Shown piece after piece: positions 7,765-17,107 of a DNA stretch of 64,000 nucleotides. The stretch's first letter is position 1. Each line of letters starts with the position of its first letter. The stretch comes from CAG-411 sp963643465 (GTDB lineage Bacteria > Bacillota > Clostridia > Lachnospirales > Lachnospiraceae). Made by a program: the position numbers and the translations under genes. Where the stretch lies: the NCBI GenBank assembly GCA_963643465.1, contig CAVIJT010000009.1, forward strand, positions 1-64,000. Direction: 5' to 3'. Under the pieces are notes generated by a model. That model was not told the DNA's origin and did not search any database. It was given only the letters and a program-made list of their open reading frames with translations.

Positions 7765-9387
7765 TTACATCATACCCATTCCTGGATTTGCTGCTGGCAT
7801 TGCAGGAGCATCTTCTTTAATCTGAGCAACAACAGACTCTGTTGTAAGTAAAGTAGATGCTACAGAGTTTGCGTTCTGTAATGCACTTCTTGTAACCTTA
7901 ACAGGATCAAGAATACCAGCCTCTACCATGTTCACATATTTCTCATTGTAAGCATCGTAACCTTCTCCTGGCTGAGACTCTCTTACGTGATTGATAATTA
8001 CTGCACCTTCTAAACCAGCGTTTGCAGCAATTGTAGATAAAGGTGCTTCCAATGCTTTCAAAATAATGTTAGCACCAGTCTTTTCATCTCCCTCTAAAGT
8101 AGCTGCAAGTTTTGCAACTTCCTTAGACGCATGAATGTATGCAGAACCACCACCTGCGATGATACCTTCTTCTACAGCGGCTTTTGTAGCTGCAAGTGCA
8201 TCTTCCATACGAAGTTTTGCTTCCTGCATTTCTGTCTCTGTTGCAGCACCAACACGAATTACTGCTACTCCACCTGCAAGTTTTGCAAGTCTTTCCTGTA
8301 ATTTTTCTCTATCGAACTCAGATGTAGTCTCCTCAATCTGTTTCTTAATCTGACCTACTCTAGCTTCAATTGCCTCTTTATCGCCTTCACCATCTACGAT
8401 AATTGTGTTTTCTTTCTGTACTTTAACAGATTTTGCACGTCCTAACTGATCGATTGTTGTTTCTTTTAAGTCTAATCCTAACTCTTCTGAAATTACCTGA
8501 CCACCTGTAAGGATCGCAATATCCTCAAGCATAGCTTTTCTTCTATCACCATATCCTGGAGCTTTTACAGCTACTACTGAGAAAGTTCCACGAAGTTTAT
8601 TGATTACTAATGTAGATAATGCTTCACCTTCCACATCCTCAGCGATAATAAGCAACTTAGCACCAGACTGTACAATCTGCTCTAATAAAGGTAAAATCTC
8701 CTGAATGTTAGAAATTTTCTTATCTGTAATTAAGATGTATGGATTCTCAAGATTTGCTTCCATCTTTTCCATATCAGTAGCCATGTATGCAGAAATGTAT
8801 CCACGATCAAACTGCATACCTTCTACTAAATCAAGTTCTGTTTTCATAGTCTTAGACTCTTCGATTGTGATAACACCATCATTTGATACTTTTTCCATAG
8901 CATCTGCTACCATCTGACCTACTTCTTCATCTGCTGCAGAAATAGCTGCAACTTTTGCAATCTGCTCTTTTCCATTTACTTTAGCGCTCATTCCCTTGAT
9001 TGCTTCTACTGCACAATCTGTTGCTTTCTTCATACCTTTTCTAAGTACGATTGGGTTTGCTCCTGCTGCAAGGTTCTTCATACCTTCGTTAATCATAGCC
9101 TGTGCCAATACAGTTGCAGTTGTTGTACCATCACCTGCAACATCATTTGTCTTAGTTGCAACTTCTTTTACAAGCTGTGCTCCCATATTTTCAAAAGCAT
9201 CTTCTAACTCAACTTCTTTTGCAATTGTTACACCATCATTTGTAATAAGTGGTGCGCCAAAAGACTTATCTAACACAACATTTCTACCTTTTGGTCCCAA
9301 TGTAACTTTTACTGTATTTGCTAACTGATTTACACCAGCCTCTAAAGCGGTTCTAGCATCTGCACCAAACTTAATTTCTTTTGCCAT
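7765..9387 (-). CDS. groEL: Chaperonin GroEL (60 kDa)
   Basis: The ring-forming ATP-dependent chaperonin, 540 residues as usual. Family landmarks are KVTLGPKGRNVVLDKSFG near the N-terminus, the ATP-binding VAGDGTTTATVLA, the apical-domain segment KISNIQEILPLLE, and the flexible GMGMM tail. It is the second gene of groES-groEL, 46 bases after groES, so it is controlled by HrcA through the CIRCE operator upstream of groES. This is the only groEL in the window. Confidence 0.99.
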   Translation of the reverse strand: MAKEIKFGADARTALEAGVNQLANTVKVTLGPKGRNVVLDKSFGAPLITNDGVTIAKEVELEDAFENMGAQLVKEVATKTNDVAGDGTTTATVLAQAMINEGMKNLAAGANPIVLRKGMKKATDCAVEAIKGMSAKVNGKEQIAKVAAISAADEEVGQMVADAMEKVSNDGVITIEESKTMKTELDLVEGMQFDRGYISAYMATDMEKMEANLENPYILITDKKISNIQEILPLLEQIVQSGAKLLIIAEDVEGEALSTLVINKLRGTFSVVAVKAPGYGDRRKAMLEDIAILTGGQVISEELGLDLKETTIDQLGRAKSVKVQKENTIIVDGEGDKEAIEARVGQIKKQIEETTSEFDREKLQERLAKLAGGVAVIRVGAATETEMQEAKLRMEDALAATKAAVEEGIIAGGGSAYIHASKEVAKLAATLEGDEKTGANIILKALEAPLSTIAANAGLEGAVIINHVRESQPGEGYDAYNEKYVNMVEAGILDPVKVTRSALQNANSVASTLLTTESVVAQIKEDAPAMPAANPGMGMM

Positions 9388-9433
9388 AATAAACGTCCTC
9401 CTTCAACTTCATTCTATACTTCAAAAAATCTTA

Positions 9434-9721
9434 CTAATCTTCCACGATTGCTACAATGTCATTCTGTTTTACAACGATAAACTCTTCTTCTCCAAGTTTT
9501 ACATCTGTTCCTGCATATTTAGAGTAAATTACTTTATCTCCAACTTTTACCTGCATAGTAACTTCTTTTCCATCTACTACTCCACCTGGACCAACTGCAA
9601 CTACTTCAGCCTGCTGTGGCTTTTCCTGCGCCTGTCCTGGTAACACGATACCTGACTTTGTTGTTTCCTCTGCCTCTAACTGCTTTAATACGACTTTGTC
9701 TCCTAATGGTACTAACTTCAT
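9434..9721 (-). CDS. groES: Co-chaperonin GroES (10 kDa)
   Basis: The 95-residue lid of the GroEL chamber. It starts MKLVPLGDKVVLKQLEAEE, has the mobile loop SGIVLPGQAQEKPQQ, and ends VVKQNDIVAIVED. It is the first gene of the operon; a GGAGG site lies at about the right distance upstream, and the CIRCE element sits about 45 bases upstream of the start codon. Confidence 0.99.
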   Translation of the reverse strand: MKLVPLGDKVVLKQLEAEETTKSGIVLPGQAQEKPQQAEVVAVGPGGVVDGKEVTMQVKVGDKVIYSKYAGTDVKLGEEEFIVVKQNDIVAIVED

Positions 9722-9765
9722 ATTGGTATCCTCCTTTTATATTCTCTCGACATTTTTTAGCATTA

Positions 9766-9792
9766 TTAGCACTCCTTTTGTTCGAGTGCTAA
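9766..9792 (-). promoter_or_regulatory. CIRCE operator (HrcA binding site) of groESL
   Basis: TTAGCACTC (9766-9774), nine bases, GAGTGCTAA (9784-9792): an exact match to the CIRCE heat-shock inverted repeat bound by the HrcA repressor. Possible -35 elements on the minus strand are TTGACT and TTGCAA just upstream (about 9805-9830), but the -10 is weak and may overlap the operator. Confidence 0.97.
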
Positions 9793-9972
9793 TTCTTATT
9801 ACATATATTAGTCAATTCTTTTTGCAAAATCAACTTCTAATTTCCTCTATTTTCAGCCTTTTCACAATATTTCCTTTCTTTTGCTCTTATTTTCCCTCAT
9901 TTTCTCATATTTCTATATTTCATTTAGCTTTATCAATGCTTATGGCTTTATAGGACAATCTTTCCCATAGGC
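9793..9972. other. Purine/pyrimidine-biased spacer upstream of groESL
   Basis: Beyond the groES promoter there are about 150 bases with a strong pyrimidine bias on the plus strand (about 9820-9930). I see no convincing gene there. The spacer ends at the amylase terminator. Confidence 0.4.
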
Positions 9973-10014
9973 AAAAACAGACTTGCGATTCTGAAATAAT
10001 CACAAGTCTGTTTT
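9973..10014 (-). terminator. Amylase terminator
   Basis: AAAACAGACTTG and CAAGTCTGTTTT form a 12-bp stem over a 17-base loop, with T-runs on both strands. It ends the amylase transcript on the minus strand. Confidence 0.85.
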
Positions 10015-10036
10015 ATTTTCCTCTTATTATACTTAT

Positions 10037-12682
10037 TTATTTCAAATAAGTCCCAGCCTCACCCACTTTACCTGGTGCTGCCGTTTTTTTCGTATCTAAT
10101 ACATAGACACGCATATTTCCAGTTCCTGAGCATTCTGCTGTTAACGTTCCGCCTTCCGCAACGGTCTGTACATCACCAGTAATTGCATCGGTATATGTAC
10201 CTCCCGGCAAACCACTAAATGTTGCACTATTAGAGATTGTCACACATACAAAACTATCAATATTTTCATCTGTGTATCTTCTCTTAAATGCCATATTTCC
10301 ACTTACGCCTTCTTTCGAATACTGTCCTTTTCTAAGTGCAGGAATAGACTGACGAATCTTATTTAATCTCTGGATATGTTGTGCCAAAGAATAACTCAAT
10401 GTCTCAGAAACGTTACCACTTGCTGTATATTCTGCAAAGTCTGTAGCAGTAACGGTTCCTTCTAAATAATCACCAAAATAAGCACGTCCAGAATCCTCTA
10501 ATTTACCATTATAATTGTCAATCAATTCTCCCTTTTTAAATTCCACTTCGCTACCATAATAAATACATGGAATTCCTCGGAATGTGAACATCAAATCTAA
10601 ATTCTCTGCCCACTGCTCTGTACTTCCTGCATAACGCTGCTTCTCCATCGTATTTGGAGCGTAGTCATGTGAATCCACATACACTACATTCCATGTGGCA
10701 TCATTATACAACTTGTCATCCTGAATACCACGGTTAAACGCATTTTCAGCAGTTCGGAATGCCCAGTGCATTGGGAAATCAATTACGCCCATTCCCGAAC
10801 TCTTTGAGTAATCTGGTGTATGATAGTCATTTCCATTTAACAGTGCATTATTACTATTAAACTGGGATCTGGCTTTCTCATCTCCCACATCTTCATAGTC
10901 CTTCCAATGTTGCGCTACACTACTTTCATTTGTACCTAAATCCCCCCATGGATAGCTCTTATCCTCTGCCCATGTGTAAAAGAATGCTGAAATACATGCG
11001 TAATGAGAGAAGTAAATGGCATTCTCATCTCTCGCACAAACCTCTCCGAACATATAGAAACTATCATTCCCCTGTTTCTTTGCCTCATCCAGAAAAGCAG
11101 GACTAAATTCATTATTGAAAGTAAGTCTTGAAATATGTTTCATCGTATCAATACGGAAACCGTCTACACCCATATCAATATATTGGTTATAGGCCTCCGT
11201 CAAATATTGGATTACACTTGGATTCTCTGTCTCTAAATCCAAACAGTTTCCATCAATATGTGTAGTCTGACATTGATAAGTCTCCCATGATTGAATAAAT
11301 CCATTATGATGGTATACATTGCCACCATCAGAACCTGCAATCGAATCTGCACCACTGCCCAATGTTTGAAGATTTTCCTCTCCATGGGAACCTACGTGAT
11401 TTAATACAATATCTTGTACTACTTTAATACCTTTTGCATGGGCAGCCTCTATTAAATCCTGATACGTGAAATCACTAGATTCATAACGGCTGTCTACCTG
11501 TTTAAAATTGTACGCATGATAACCATGATAATCATACTGGGACCAGTTCTTTACTACTGGAGTAATCCAAATTGTGGTAAATCCAAGAGCCTTAATATAA
11601 TCCAGTTTTTGTGCTAATCCTTTAAAGTCACCTCGCCAAGAAGGATCATTACTTGGATTTCCTACTTCATCATCATGAGCACTTCGATAGTTATTTCCAG
11701 AATCTCCATCATAGAAACGAGTGGTCATTAGGAAATAAATACTCTCGTCACGAAAATCCGTTCTAGTATCTGCAAAAGAAGCAGTTTCCCCGCTTCCCGG
11801 TGCAATGGTAACAGTTGGTCCTTTTGACTCCTCTGGTTTTTGCGTTTCATCAGGACTTGTCGTAACTTCTGGATTGTCAGTTACTACAGGCGTACTTTCT
11901 TCCACCCATTTTCCATTGACATACCAATACTCTCCAGCTTGCTTAAATGTAAAATCTTCTGTCTGATTGGTATTGGAATTAAATAACACATTTACCTTTG
12001 AAACATTAGAAAATGTATAACTATAATATCCATTTTCATCTAATTCCAAAGTTTCTCCCGGCCAAGCAACTTCCAAATCTTCTGGTAGTGCATTCCAATA
12101 GTAAATATTGGCATAGTCCCAATTTGCAGAAAAATGAAGGGTAATGGTTTGTTCCGAAAGCACTGATGTTTCCTCCGATACAATCTCTTTCGCCTCTTCC
12201 TTTTCAGTCTCCTTCGTAGTTGTAGTATCCGTATAATCTTCTGGTGCTTCTGTCTGCCATCCTATTGCTTCATCATACCAATACTCGCCTTCTTTTCGGT
12301 CAAACTGAGATGTTTGATATTCCAATTCTGGTACACTGATAATCATAGCCGCTTCTTCTGCATCCGATACCGTATAGGAATACCAACCATTTCCCTCATC
12401 CTTCATAGGAACTCCAGGATATGTAGTAATCTGTTTTCCATCATCCGCATTATAATATAGATGTGGTTGTTTTCCATCCCACTTATAATGAAGTGTAATT
12501 TCATGTTCACTTTTCTCTTGACCTGCTGCAGAAAGCTGTGTAACGTTTCCCTCCACAGTCTGTCTTACCATCCCAGTTTCATTACCTCCACTGTGCATTT
12601 GAAAAAATGCAAATGCTCCAGTTGATGCTGCTAATATTCCACCAAACAATACACAGCACAACGTTTTGGTTCTTTTTGTCAT
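10037..12682 (-). CDS. Secreted/surface alpha-amylase (GH13) with two CBM26-like starch-binding modules
   Basis: An 881-residue extracellular amylase. A hydrophobic signal or anchor segment lies at about residues 8-28. Two starch-binding modules of CBM26 type follow (about 55-140 and 172-256; each has the ITLH start, YSYT and GEYWY end), then a Thr/Glu/Pro-rich linker (to about 305) and a GH13 barrel. Catalytic residues visible are nucleophile Asp512 in DGFRIDT, acid/base Glu547 in FGEV, and Asp673 in VDSHD. It should hydrolyse internal alpha-1,4 bonds of starch outside the cell. An upstream ATG at 12700 overlaps the GGAAGGAG binding site, so I use 12682. No sortase motif is seen; the protein may be released or held by the N-terminal segment. 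Confidence 0.93.
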   Translation of the reverse strand: MTKRTKTLCCVLFGGILAASTGAFAFFQMHSGGNETGMVRQTVEGNVTQLSAAGQEKSEHEITLHYKWDGKQPHLYYNADDGKQITTYPGVPMKDEGNGWYSYTVSDAEEAAMIISVPELEYQTSQFDRKEGEYWYDEAIGWQTEAPEDYTDTTTTKETEKEEAKEIVSEETSVLSEQTITLHFSANWDYANIYYWNALPEDLEVAWPGETLELDENGYYSYTFSNVSKVNVLFNSNTNQTEDFTFKQAGEYWYVNGKWVEESTPVVTDNPEVTTSPDETQKPEESKGPTVTIAPGSGETASFADTRTDFRDESIYFLMTTRFYDGDSGNNYRSAHDDEVGNPSNDPSWRGDFKGLAQKLDYIKALGFTTIWITPVVKNWSQYDYHGYHAYNFKQVDSRYESSDFTYQDLIEAAHAKGIKVVQDIVLNHVGSHGEENLQTLGSGADSIAGSDGGNVYHHNGFIQSWETYQCQTTHIDGNCLDLETENPSVIQYLTEAYNQYIDMGVDGFRIDTMKHISRLTFNNEFSPAFLDEAKKQGNDSFYMFGEVCARDENAIYFSHYACISAFFYTWAEDKSYPWGDLGTNESSVAQHWKDYEDVGDEKARSQFNSNNALLNGNDYHTPDYSKSSGMGVIDFPMHWAFRTAENAFNRGIQDDKLYNDATWNVVYVDSHDYAPNTMEKQRYAGSTEQWAENLDLMFTFRGIPCIYYGSEVEFKKGELIDNYNGKLEDSGRAYFGDYLEGTVTATDFAEYTASGNVSETLSYSLAQHIQRLNKIRQSIPALRKGQYSKEGVSGNMAFKRRYTDENIDSFVCVTISNSATFSGLPGGTYTDAITGDVQTVAEGGTLTAECSGTGNMRVYVLDTKKTAAPGKVGEAGTYLK

Positions 12683-12746
12683 CTGATTGCTCCTTCCCAT
12701 CCCATTTGTGGATTTTTTATATTTTTTGGTTTGCCCGACACATTTT

Positions 12747-12775
12747 ATTATATAATTGTTACAATACTTTTACAA
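12747..12775 (-). promoter_or_regulatory. Amylase promoter
   Basis: Minus-strand TTGTAA (12775-12770), 17 bases, TATAAT (12752-12747). I found no convincing catabolite-response (cre) site nearby. Confidence 0.7.
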
Positions 12776-12833
12776 CTATATGTTATGTTTTTTTCTTACA
12801 ATTTGAAAATTTCCTATAGCATAAAAAACAAAA

Positions 12834-12868
12834 AGAACCTACCCAAGCATGTTACTCGAAGTAAGTTC
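12834..12868 (-). terminator. Terminator of the PilZ gene
   Basis: On the minus strand GAACTTAC and GTAGGTTC pair (with a G:T pair) around an 18-base loop and are followed by TTTTTGTTTTTT. Confidence 0.65.
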
Positions 12869-12889
12869 CCTTTTACAACTACTGTACAT

Positions 12890-13234
12890 TTATTCTTCAA
12901 AAGACTTTGCGTACTCATCAAAAATATAATCAAACACTGGTGCCATTCCCACAAATTCACATCCGTATAAGTTTGTCTCTCCATCTGAGCCAATACGAAT
13001 AATTTTAACTACACAGAATAACACATTCTCTGGTCCACCCAACTGTAATTTTGCATTAAAATAATAGTCGATTGGCAACACATTATCTGAACGAAAACCA
13101 ATTCCAGACTTTGATACGTCTGTAACCTCAATTGGTGCTGTTACCTTTGCTGCCACATTATCCTGCTTAAACAATTGCGAAATCTCCAATTCTAAATGTG
13201 CCGGAAATCTTTTGTGCCTTCTCTTTTCCTGCAT
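12890..13234 (-). CDS. PilZ domain protein (candidate c-di-GMP effector)
   Basis: A 114-residue stand-alone PilZ domain. The RRHKRF motif at about residues 4-9 and DVSKSGIGF at about 40-48 match the RxxxR and (D/N)xSxxG motifs that bind cyclic di-GMP. Both parts are intact, so binding is plausible, but the partner is unknown. The window also encodes a GGDEF/EAL protein and an HD-GYP protein that could make or break the signal. It is a single gene, divergent from aroD. Confidence 0.88.
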   Translation of the reverse strand: MQEKRRHKRFPAHLELEISQLFKQDNVAAKVTAPIEVTDVSKSGIGFRSDNVLPIDYYFNAKLQLGGPENVLFCVVKIIRIGSDGETNLYGCEFVGMAPVFDYIFDEYAKSFEE

Positions 13235-13325
13235 ACTACTACCCCCATTTTTCTATCTTTGTGACGTGATATATAGGCATCACTATTTTATTCTACATTT
13301 TAACCAAACTTCCGTCAAGGACTAT

Positions 13326-13354
13326 TTGCTTTTCCATTCCGGCTTTGATATAGT
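13326..13354 (+). promoter_or_regulatory. Promoter of aroD
   Basis: TTGCTT (13326-13331), 17-base spacer, TATAGT (13349-13354), about 38 bases upstream of the aroD start codon. Confidence 0.6.
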
Positions 13355-13391
13355 AGAATTATCACCGAAAAAACGTTACAGGAGGTTTCTT

Positions 13392-14162
13392 ATGCAGAAT
13401 TTTACAATAAAAAATCTTACCATCGGTTCCGGACTTCCAAAAATTTGTGTTCCTATTGTAGCAAACACAAAAGAGGAACTTTTGAACTCTTTGGAAAATT
13501 ACAATCGAAAAGAAATTGACTTGCTGGAATGGCGAATCGATTATATGGAAAGGATTCATGATGTCCCTGCAATGATTTCTATTGCAAATGAAATTACAGC
13601 CGCGCTTCCAGACAAACCACTGCTTGTAACATTTCGTTCCAAAAAAGAAGGAGGCGAACAGGAACTTTCGCTGTCAGAATACCTTGCACTGAACCAAGCC
13701 TTTGCAGACAACAAAGCTGCTGACTTAGTAGATATCGAATTGTTTTGTACAAACGACACCAAATATCTGGCTTCTGTAGTTTCTGACATAAAAGCTACTG
13801 GTACAAAAGTGATTTTTTCCAATCATGACTTTGAAAAAACACCTTCTCAGGCTACTATTGTAGAACGATTACAAAAAATGCAGGAACTAGGAGGCGATAT
13901 TGCTAAAATCGCGGTAATGCCAACTTGTGCAGAAGATGTCCTCACCTTACTTTCCGCCACTAGACAAATGACGGAAGAATTTGCTACGGTCCCTGTAGTC
14001 ACTATGTCCATGGGGCAATTAGGTGCCATTTCCCGAATTTGCGGCAGCACCTTTGGCTCCGCTATGACCTTTGGCGCACTGGGACAGTCATCTGCTCCTG
14101 GACAGATTCCTGTGGACAAACTATATGATACCTTGCACACACTTGGTACAAATGGAATTTAG
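13392..14162 (+). CDS. aroD: Type I 3-dehydroquinate dehydratase
   Basis: The third step of the shikimate pathway (3-dehydroquinate to 3-dehydroshikimate). Type I features are visible: Glu46 in DLLEWRID, the catalytic His145 in SNHDFEKTP, and the Schiff-base Lys172 in GDIAKIAVMP, then GQLGAISRICG and SAPGQIPVD near the C-terminus. An open frame runs 60 codons further upstream to 13212, but the ATG at 13392 follows AGGAGG and gives 256 residues, the family size. The rest of the shikimate pathway is not in the window. Confidence 0.95.
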   Translation: MQNFTIKNLTIGSGLPKICVPIVANTKEELLNSLENYNRKEIDLLEWRIDYMERIHDVPAMISIANEITAALPDKPLLVTFRSKKEGGEQELSLSEYLALNQAFADNKAADLVDIELFCTNDTKYLASVVSDIKATGTKVIFSNHDFEKTPSQATIVERLQKMQELGGDIAKIAVMPTCAEDVLTLLSATRQMTEEFATVPVVTMSMGQLGAISRICGSTFGSAMTFGALGQSSAPGQIPVDKLYDTLHTLGTNGI

Positions 14163-14198
14163 AACAAAGCAAGTGCATCCTGCCCGGAAGGCTTTTTC

Positions 14199-14256
14199 CT
14201 CTATAGGAAAGGTCCAAGAACTTTCCTATAGAGATTAGGGTGTCAAAAGCCTAATC
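14199..14256. repeat. Tandem hairpins between convergent aroD and carboxypeptidase genes
   Basis: A perfect 13-bp stem CTCTATAGGAAAG / CTTTCCTATAGAG (14199-14211 and 14221-14233) with a 9-base loop. Directly after it a 7-bp stem GATTAGG / CCTAATC (14233-14239 and 14250-14256) reaches the stop codon of the carboxypeptidase gene. It probably blocks convergent transcription, but neither hairpin has a T-run. Confidence 0.7.
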
Positions 14257-15771
14257 CTTATATAATGCTGTATATTTTTCTTTTAAATATTTGATATAAT
14301 ATGTGGCTGAAAATTCTTCCCCCGTAATCTCTTTTAAAAGCTGCTGGGTGGTCTTTTTCTTTCCATATTGATAAATGTGTTCCTTCAAATATTCCCGAAT
14401 TGGTGTAAGATTTCCGTCTCGTAAATATTGTTCCATTGGCATACAATCTTTCATGTGATAATAAAGCTGTGCAGCAACGGCAGTACCAATGGCATAAGAT
14501 GGGAAATACCCAAAATCTCCACATGCCCAGTGAATATCCTGCAACACCCCTTCACTTGCTTTTTGAGGAGAAATCCCAAGACATTCCTCATACTTTTCGT
14601 TCCATACCTGCTCTAAATCTTCTACCTTACATTTGCCAGAAATTAATTGTTTTTCTAATTCATATCGAACAAGAATGTGCAAACTATAAGACAACTCATC
14701 TGCCTCTGTACGAATAGGTCCTGGTTCAATTTTATTACACCCTTTTAGAAACTGGGACAAGGAAACCTGTTGCAATTGTTCTGGAAAAGTTTCCTGCAAT
14801 TTTGGATATATAGGATCCCAAAATGCTTCACTTCTTCCGATTACATTTTCCCAGAAACGAGACTGTGATTCGTGCATTCCCATAGAGGTTCCCGTTCCAA
14901 GTATGGTTAATGTAATTCCAGAGTCTACCCCCATTTCATATAACGCATGTCCAGTTTCGTGGATTGCAGAAAAAATAGCACTTTCCAAATTATTTTCATA
15001 GAAATGATTGGAAATTCTCACATCATGGCTATGCAGATTGGTGGTGAACGGATGCGCACTCTCTCCAATCACCCCTCGATTAAAATCAAATCCTAAATAA
15101 CCAGACAGCCATCTACAAAATTCTCTCTGTTTATCTACCGGATACTCTTTTTCATTATATGATTTATCCACTTTTTTACAACATTCTGTAATTTCTTTTA
15201 AAAATGGTACTAACTCCTCTTTAATCTGAGCAAAAAAAGCATCCAGTGTTTCCATTGTAAAGCCCGGCTCATAATCTTCCAGACATATATCGTATAATTC
15301 TTTCTTTTTATCTTCTTTATTCTGCTTTTTTCTATATTCCGCAAATTTTCTCTTGTATGCAACCATCTGTTTTAAAGTTGGCAAATACATCTGAAAATCA
15401 TTTTTTTCTTTGGCTTTGCTCCAAATACTTCCGGCTCTGGCTACAAGTGTAGAATATTCTCTATATTCCTCTTTAGGAATACAGGAAAGCTGACTTACAA
15501 TTTTTTTCCACTCTGCTACAATGGCTTTTTCTTCTTCTGTAAGGGTTTGCTGTTCTTTTTCATCCGAAAGTTTCTCCAATCCTTTTTTGACTTCATCATT
15601 TACCATAGCCTGCAAATAAGAATCCGATAATTCACCAATCACTTTAGCTGTATATTCTTCTGCTTCAGGCGGTGCCAGCGTTTCCTGATCCCATTCTAAT
15701 AATACAAGCGCAGTATCATATGCCTTTCCTTTTTCCATATATGGCTTTATACTTTCATATATTTTATTCAT
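14251..15771 (-). CDS. M32-family metallocarboxypeptidase
   Basis: A zinc carboxypeptidase of the M32 (thermostable carboxypeptidase 1) family. The HETGH zinc motif is at residues 271-275, followed by the downstream GMHESQSRFWEN segment whose Glu is the third ligand. Other family segments are LLEWDQETLAPP near the N-terminus and RTEADELSYSLHI. There is no signal peptide, so it acts in the cytoplasm, trimming C-terminal residues from peptides. Three ATGs lie close together (15798, 15780, 15771). The one at 15771 has AAAGGA at the best spacing, giving 506 residues, the usual length. It is a single gene. Confidence 0.93.
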   Translation of the reverse strand: MNKIYESIKPYMEKGKAYDTALVLLEWDQETLAPPEAEEYTAKVIGELSDSYLQAMVNDEVKKGLEKLSDEKEQQTLTEEEKAIVAEWKKIVSQLSCIPKEEYREYSTLVARAGSIWSKAKEKNDFQMYLPTLKQMVAYKRKFAEYRKKQNKEDKKKELYDICLEDYEPGFTMETLDAFFAQIKEELVPFLKEITECCKKVDKSYNEKEYPVDKQREFCRWLSGYLGFDFNRGVIGESAHPFTTNLHSHDVRISNHFYENNLESAIFSAIHETGHALYEMGVDSGITLTILGTGTSMGMHESQSRFWENVIGRSEAFWDPIYPKLQETFPEQLQQVSLSQFLKGCNKIEPGPIRTEADELSYSLHILVRYELEKQLISGKCKVEDLEQVWNEKYEECLGISPQKASEGVLQDIHWACGDFGYFPSYAIGTAVAAQLYYHMKDCMPMEQYLRDGNLTPIREYLKEHIYQYGKKKTTQQLLKEITGEEFSATYYIKYLKEKYTALYKD

Positions 15772-15851
15772 ATCACTCATTTCCTTTCTGTTATGCAATT
15801 ATCCAGAACCCTCCCCATATATTCGCACTCGAATAGTTACTCTGTTTTAAA

Positions 15852-15937
15852 AAAAGGAGTTTTCCTTTTCTGTGATACCATTCCCCTGTCTACATTGACA
15901 AGGAAACGGTATCACCAAAAAGAAATACTCCTTTTTA
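15852..15937 (-). terminator. Long terminator of ddh
   Basis: On the minus strand AAAAAGGAGT and GGTGATACC pair with GGTATCAC and ACTCCTTTTTTT across an interior bulge, forming a long imperfect hairpin with a terminal T-run. Confidence 0.8.
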
Positions 15938-15956
15938 TTCTACCCATCTCTTGTAA

Positions 15957-16943
15957 TTATAACATAGAAGCTCTCAATTCTTCTCCACTCTTTGGACTTA
16001 AATAAGCTGGTGCAATGTCAAACACTGTTTTACATCCGCTCTGTCCTTCTGTAGCAAGACGATGTGCTGCTCTTGCATAAGCAACTAATACACTAGATGT
16101 AAATTCTGGATTTGAATCCAATTTCAAAGAATATTCAATCAAATGTTTGTTTTCTTTATTCCATCCTGTTACACCACTTCTTAATACAAATCCACCATGA
16201 GGAATTCCACTGTGATTTGCTTCTAATTCTTCTTCACTGATAAAATGTACGGTTGTATCATAATCTGCGAAATAATTTGGCATATTCTTAATCTCTGCCT
16301 CTATCTTAGCAGCATCTGCCCCTTCTTCCAAAACAACAAAACACTCTCTTGTGTGTTTTTCTCTTGTTGTAAGTTCTGGATTACTTCCGGAACGAACTTC
16401 CTCTAATGCCTGATCTACAGGAATTGTATACTGTTTCGCATTTTTTACACCTTCGATACGACGAATGGCATCAGAATGTCCTTGGCTAACACCTTTTCCC
16501 CAGAATGTATAATCTTTTCCTTCTGGTAAAATCACATTTCCGTATAAACGATTTAATGAAAACATACCTGGGTCCCAACCCACTGAAATGATTCCAATAT
16601 GTCCATTCTCTTTGGCAACCGCATCCACATTTGCAAAATGCTCTGGAATACGAGCATGTGTATCAAAACTATCAATTACATTAAAATATTTTGCATATTC
16701 TGGTGTCTGCTCTGGCAAGTCTGTAGCACTTCCACCACAAAGAATTAACACGTCAATCTTATCTTTCCATGCTTCTACATCATCCACTTTGCAAACTTTT
16801 GCTGTATCTGTAAGAATAGATACACTGCTTGGATCTCTACGAGTGAATACTGCAACCAATTCCATATCCTCATTTTGACGAATGGCACATTCCACTCCAC
16901 GACCTAAATTTCCATATCCTAAAATACCAATACGTGTACTCAT
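15957..16943 (-). CDS. ddh: meso-Diaminopimelate dehydrogenase
   Basis: A 328-residue NADP-dependent dehydrogenase that makes meso-diaminopimelate from tetrahydrodipicolinate in one step, supplying lysine and peptidoglycan. The nucleotide-binding GYGNLGRG is at residues 9-16, and family segments LCGGSATDLPEQTP and SVGWDPGMFSLNR are clear. Clostridia often use this route. Tetrahydrodipicolinate is also reached from the aspartate pathway, whose dipicolinate branch is represented by dpaAB at 56 kb. A weak promoter (TTGCAA, 17 bases, TTAAAT) lies upstream. Single gene. Confidence 0.95.
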   Translation of the reverse strand: MSTRIGILGYGNLGRGVECAIRQNEDMELVAVFTRRDPSSVSILTDTAKVCKVDDVEAWKDKIDVLILCGGSATDLPEQTPEYAKYFNVIDSFDTHARIPEHFANVDAVAKENGHIGIISVGWDPGMFSLNRLYGNVILPEGKDYTFWGKGVSQGHSDAIRRIEGVKNAKQYTIPVDQALEEVRSGSNPELTTREKHTRECFVVLEEGADAAKIEAEIKNMPNYFADYDTTVHFISEEELEANHSGIPHGGFVLRSGVTGWNKENKHLIEYSLKLDSNPEFTSSVLVAYARAAHRLATEGQSGCKTVFDIAPAYLSPKSGEELRASML

Positions 16944-17062
16944 ACTATTTTCCTCTTTTCTTTTAAATTTAACTCATAAGAAACGTACTTTGCAAGTTTC
17001 CTATATTTATGGCGGTGTTCGTCAAATCTTCGTACAAACATTAGATTTTCCTCACTACCCGC

Positions 17063-17106
17063 GTAAAAAAGAAAGACCCTGCATGGCTAACAGGATCTTC
17101 CTTTTT
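17063..17106 (-). terminator. Terminator of the mreB homologue
   Basis: Minus strand: AAAAGGAAGATCCTG pairs with CAGGGTCTTTCTTTT, then T-run. It is adjacent to the stop codon at 17108. Confidence 0.8.
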
Positions 17107-17107
17107 A

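Noticed and set aside
12721..12790. cre (CcpA) site at the amylase promoter
   Set aside because: I looked for the TGWAANCGNTNWCA pattern near the promoter and found no convincing match.
13212..13391. 60-codon N-terminal extension of aroD
   Set aside because: It spans the aroD promoter and divergent PilZ start; the ATG at 13392 has AGGAGG and gives the family length.
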